Shown here in pieces: positions 5,211 to 5,291 of a stretch of 5,291 nucleotides of DNA; position 1 is the stretch's first letter, and each line of letters opens with the position of its first letter. The DNA comes from Candidatus Sivonenia alaskensis PMM_0068 (GTDB lineage Bacteria > Cyanobacteriota > Cyanobacteriia > Gloeobacterales > PMM-0068). Under the pieces are notes generated by a model, which did no database searches, had not been told where the DNA came from, and saw only the letters and a list, made by a program, of their open reading frames with translations. The stretch lies in contig CASBPW010000131.1 in the NCBI GenBank assembly GCA_949127685.1, positions 1 to 5,291 on the forward strand, in the 5' to 3' direction. The position numbers and the translations under genes were made by a program.

Positions 5211-5291
5211 TCAATCACTAAGCAGGAAAATCAAAGGTCGAACATCCTCTTCAGCCGTCCATTCCCAATAACGCACCAGAATCTGGTACAC
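5211..5291 (-). CDS. Possible 3' end of a leftward gene, cut by the window edge
   Basis: On the minus strand a frame enters from the right edge and runs 26 codons to a TGA at 5213-5211. It ends ILVRYWEWTAEEDVRPLIFL-LSD. The residues look like a genuine C terminus, with an aromatic-rich stretch followed by an acidic and then hydrophobic helix, but I cannot name a family. The plus strand is also open here with a less protein-like translation, so certainty is limited. If real, it would be upstream of, and co-oriented with, the winged-helix gene, with the IS inserted between them. Confidence 0.4.
   Translation of the reverse strand: MYQILVRYWEWTAEEDVRPLIFLLSD

Noticed and set aside
1..5291. CRISPR arrays, tRNA or rRNA genes, riboswitches, prophage genes
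   Set aside because: No regularly spaced repeats, cloverleaf sequences, conserved riboswitch cores or phage structural genes were seen in the window.

Overview
The window looks like a chromosomal stretch of a cyanobacterium with about 50% GC. This is inferred from the style of the GatA protein and from the insertion-sequence ends, which begin ATAGGACTTACGCA, a type I associate with cyanobacterial elements. No HIP1 octamer (GCGATCGC) was seen, so the lineage cannot be narrowed. Genes are short, mostly monocistronic and placed on both strands. Only the toxin-antitoxin pair looks like an operon.

Layout. Positions 1-307 hold no convincing complete gene, only a possible 5' end of a leftward gene at 1-73. 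Positions 308-1128 carry a translationally coupled type II toxin-antitoxin module: a ribbon-helix-helix plus DUF433-like antitoxin (308-748), then a DUF5615 PIN-like toxin (748-1128) whose GTG start shares one base with the antitoxin stop. A small EVE-domain protein (1228-1635) follows. A leftward 115-residue protein of unknown function (1733-2080) is divergent from gatA (2146-3591), the A subunit of the Asp/Glu-tRNA amidotransferase. A small leftward winged-helix-like protein (3586-3849) meets gatA tail to tail with a 6-bp overlap. An apparently complete insertion sequence (3872-5008; perfect 22-bp inverted repeats and a 340-residue DDE transposase) sits 22 bp upstream of that small gene's start codon. 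The window closes with about 200 bp lacking a convincing gene and the possible 3' end of another leftward gene (5211-5291).

How the parts work together. gatA is a housekeeping translation gene. Its partners gatB and gatC are not here, as expected where gat genes are scattered. The toxin-antitoxin pair is a self-contained module, presumably autoregulated by the antitoxin. The EVE protein may bind modified bases, but nothing links it functionally to its neighbours beyond proximity. The IS probably separated the small winged-helix gene from its own promoter.

I see no clear evidence of an undescribed multi-gene system. The observations most worth checking are the antitoxin's domain fusion, the IS next to the winged-helix gene, the altered glycine-rich motif in GatA and the unassigned 115-residue protein.
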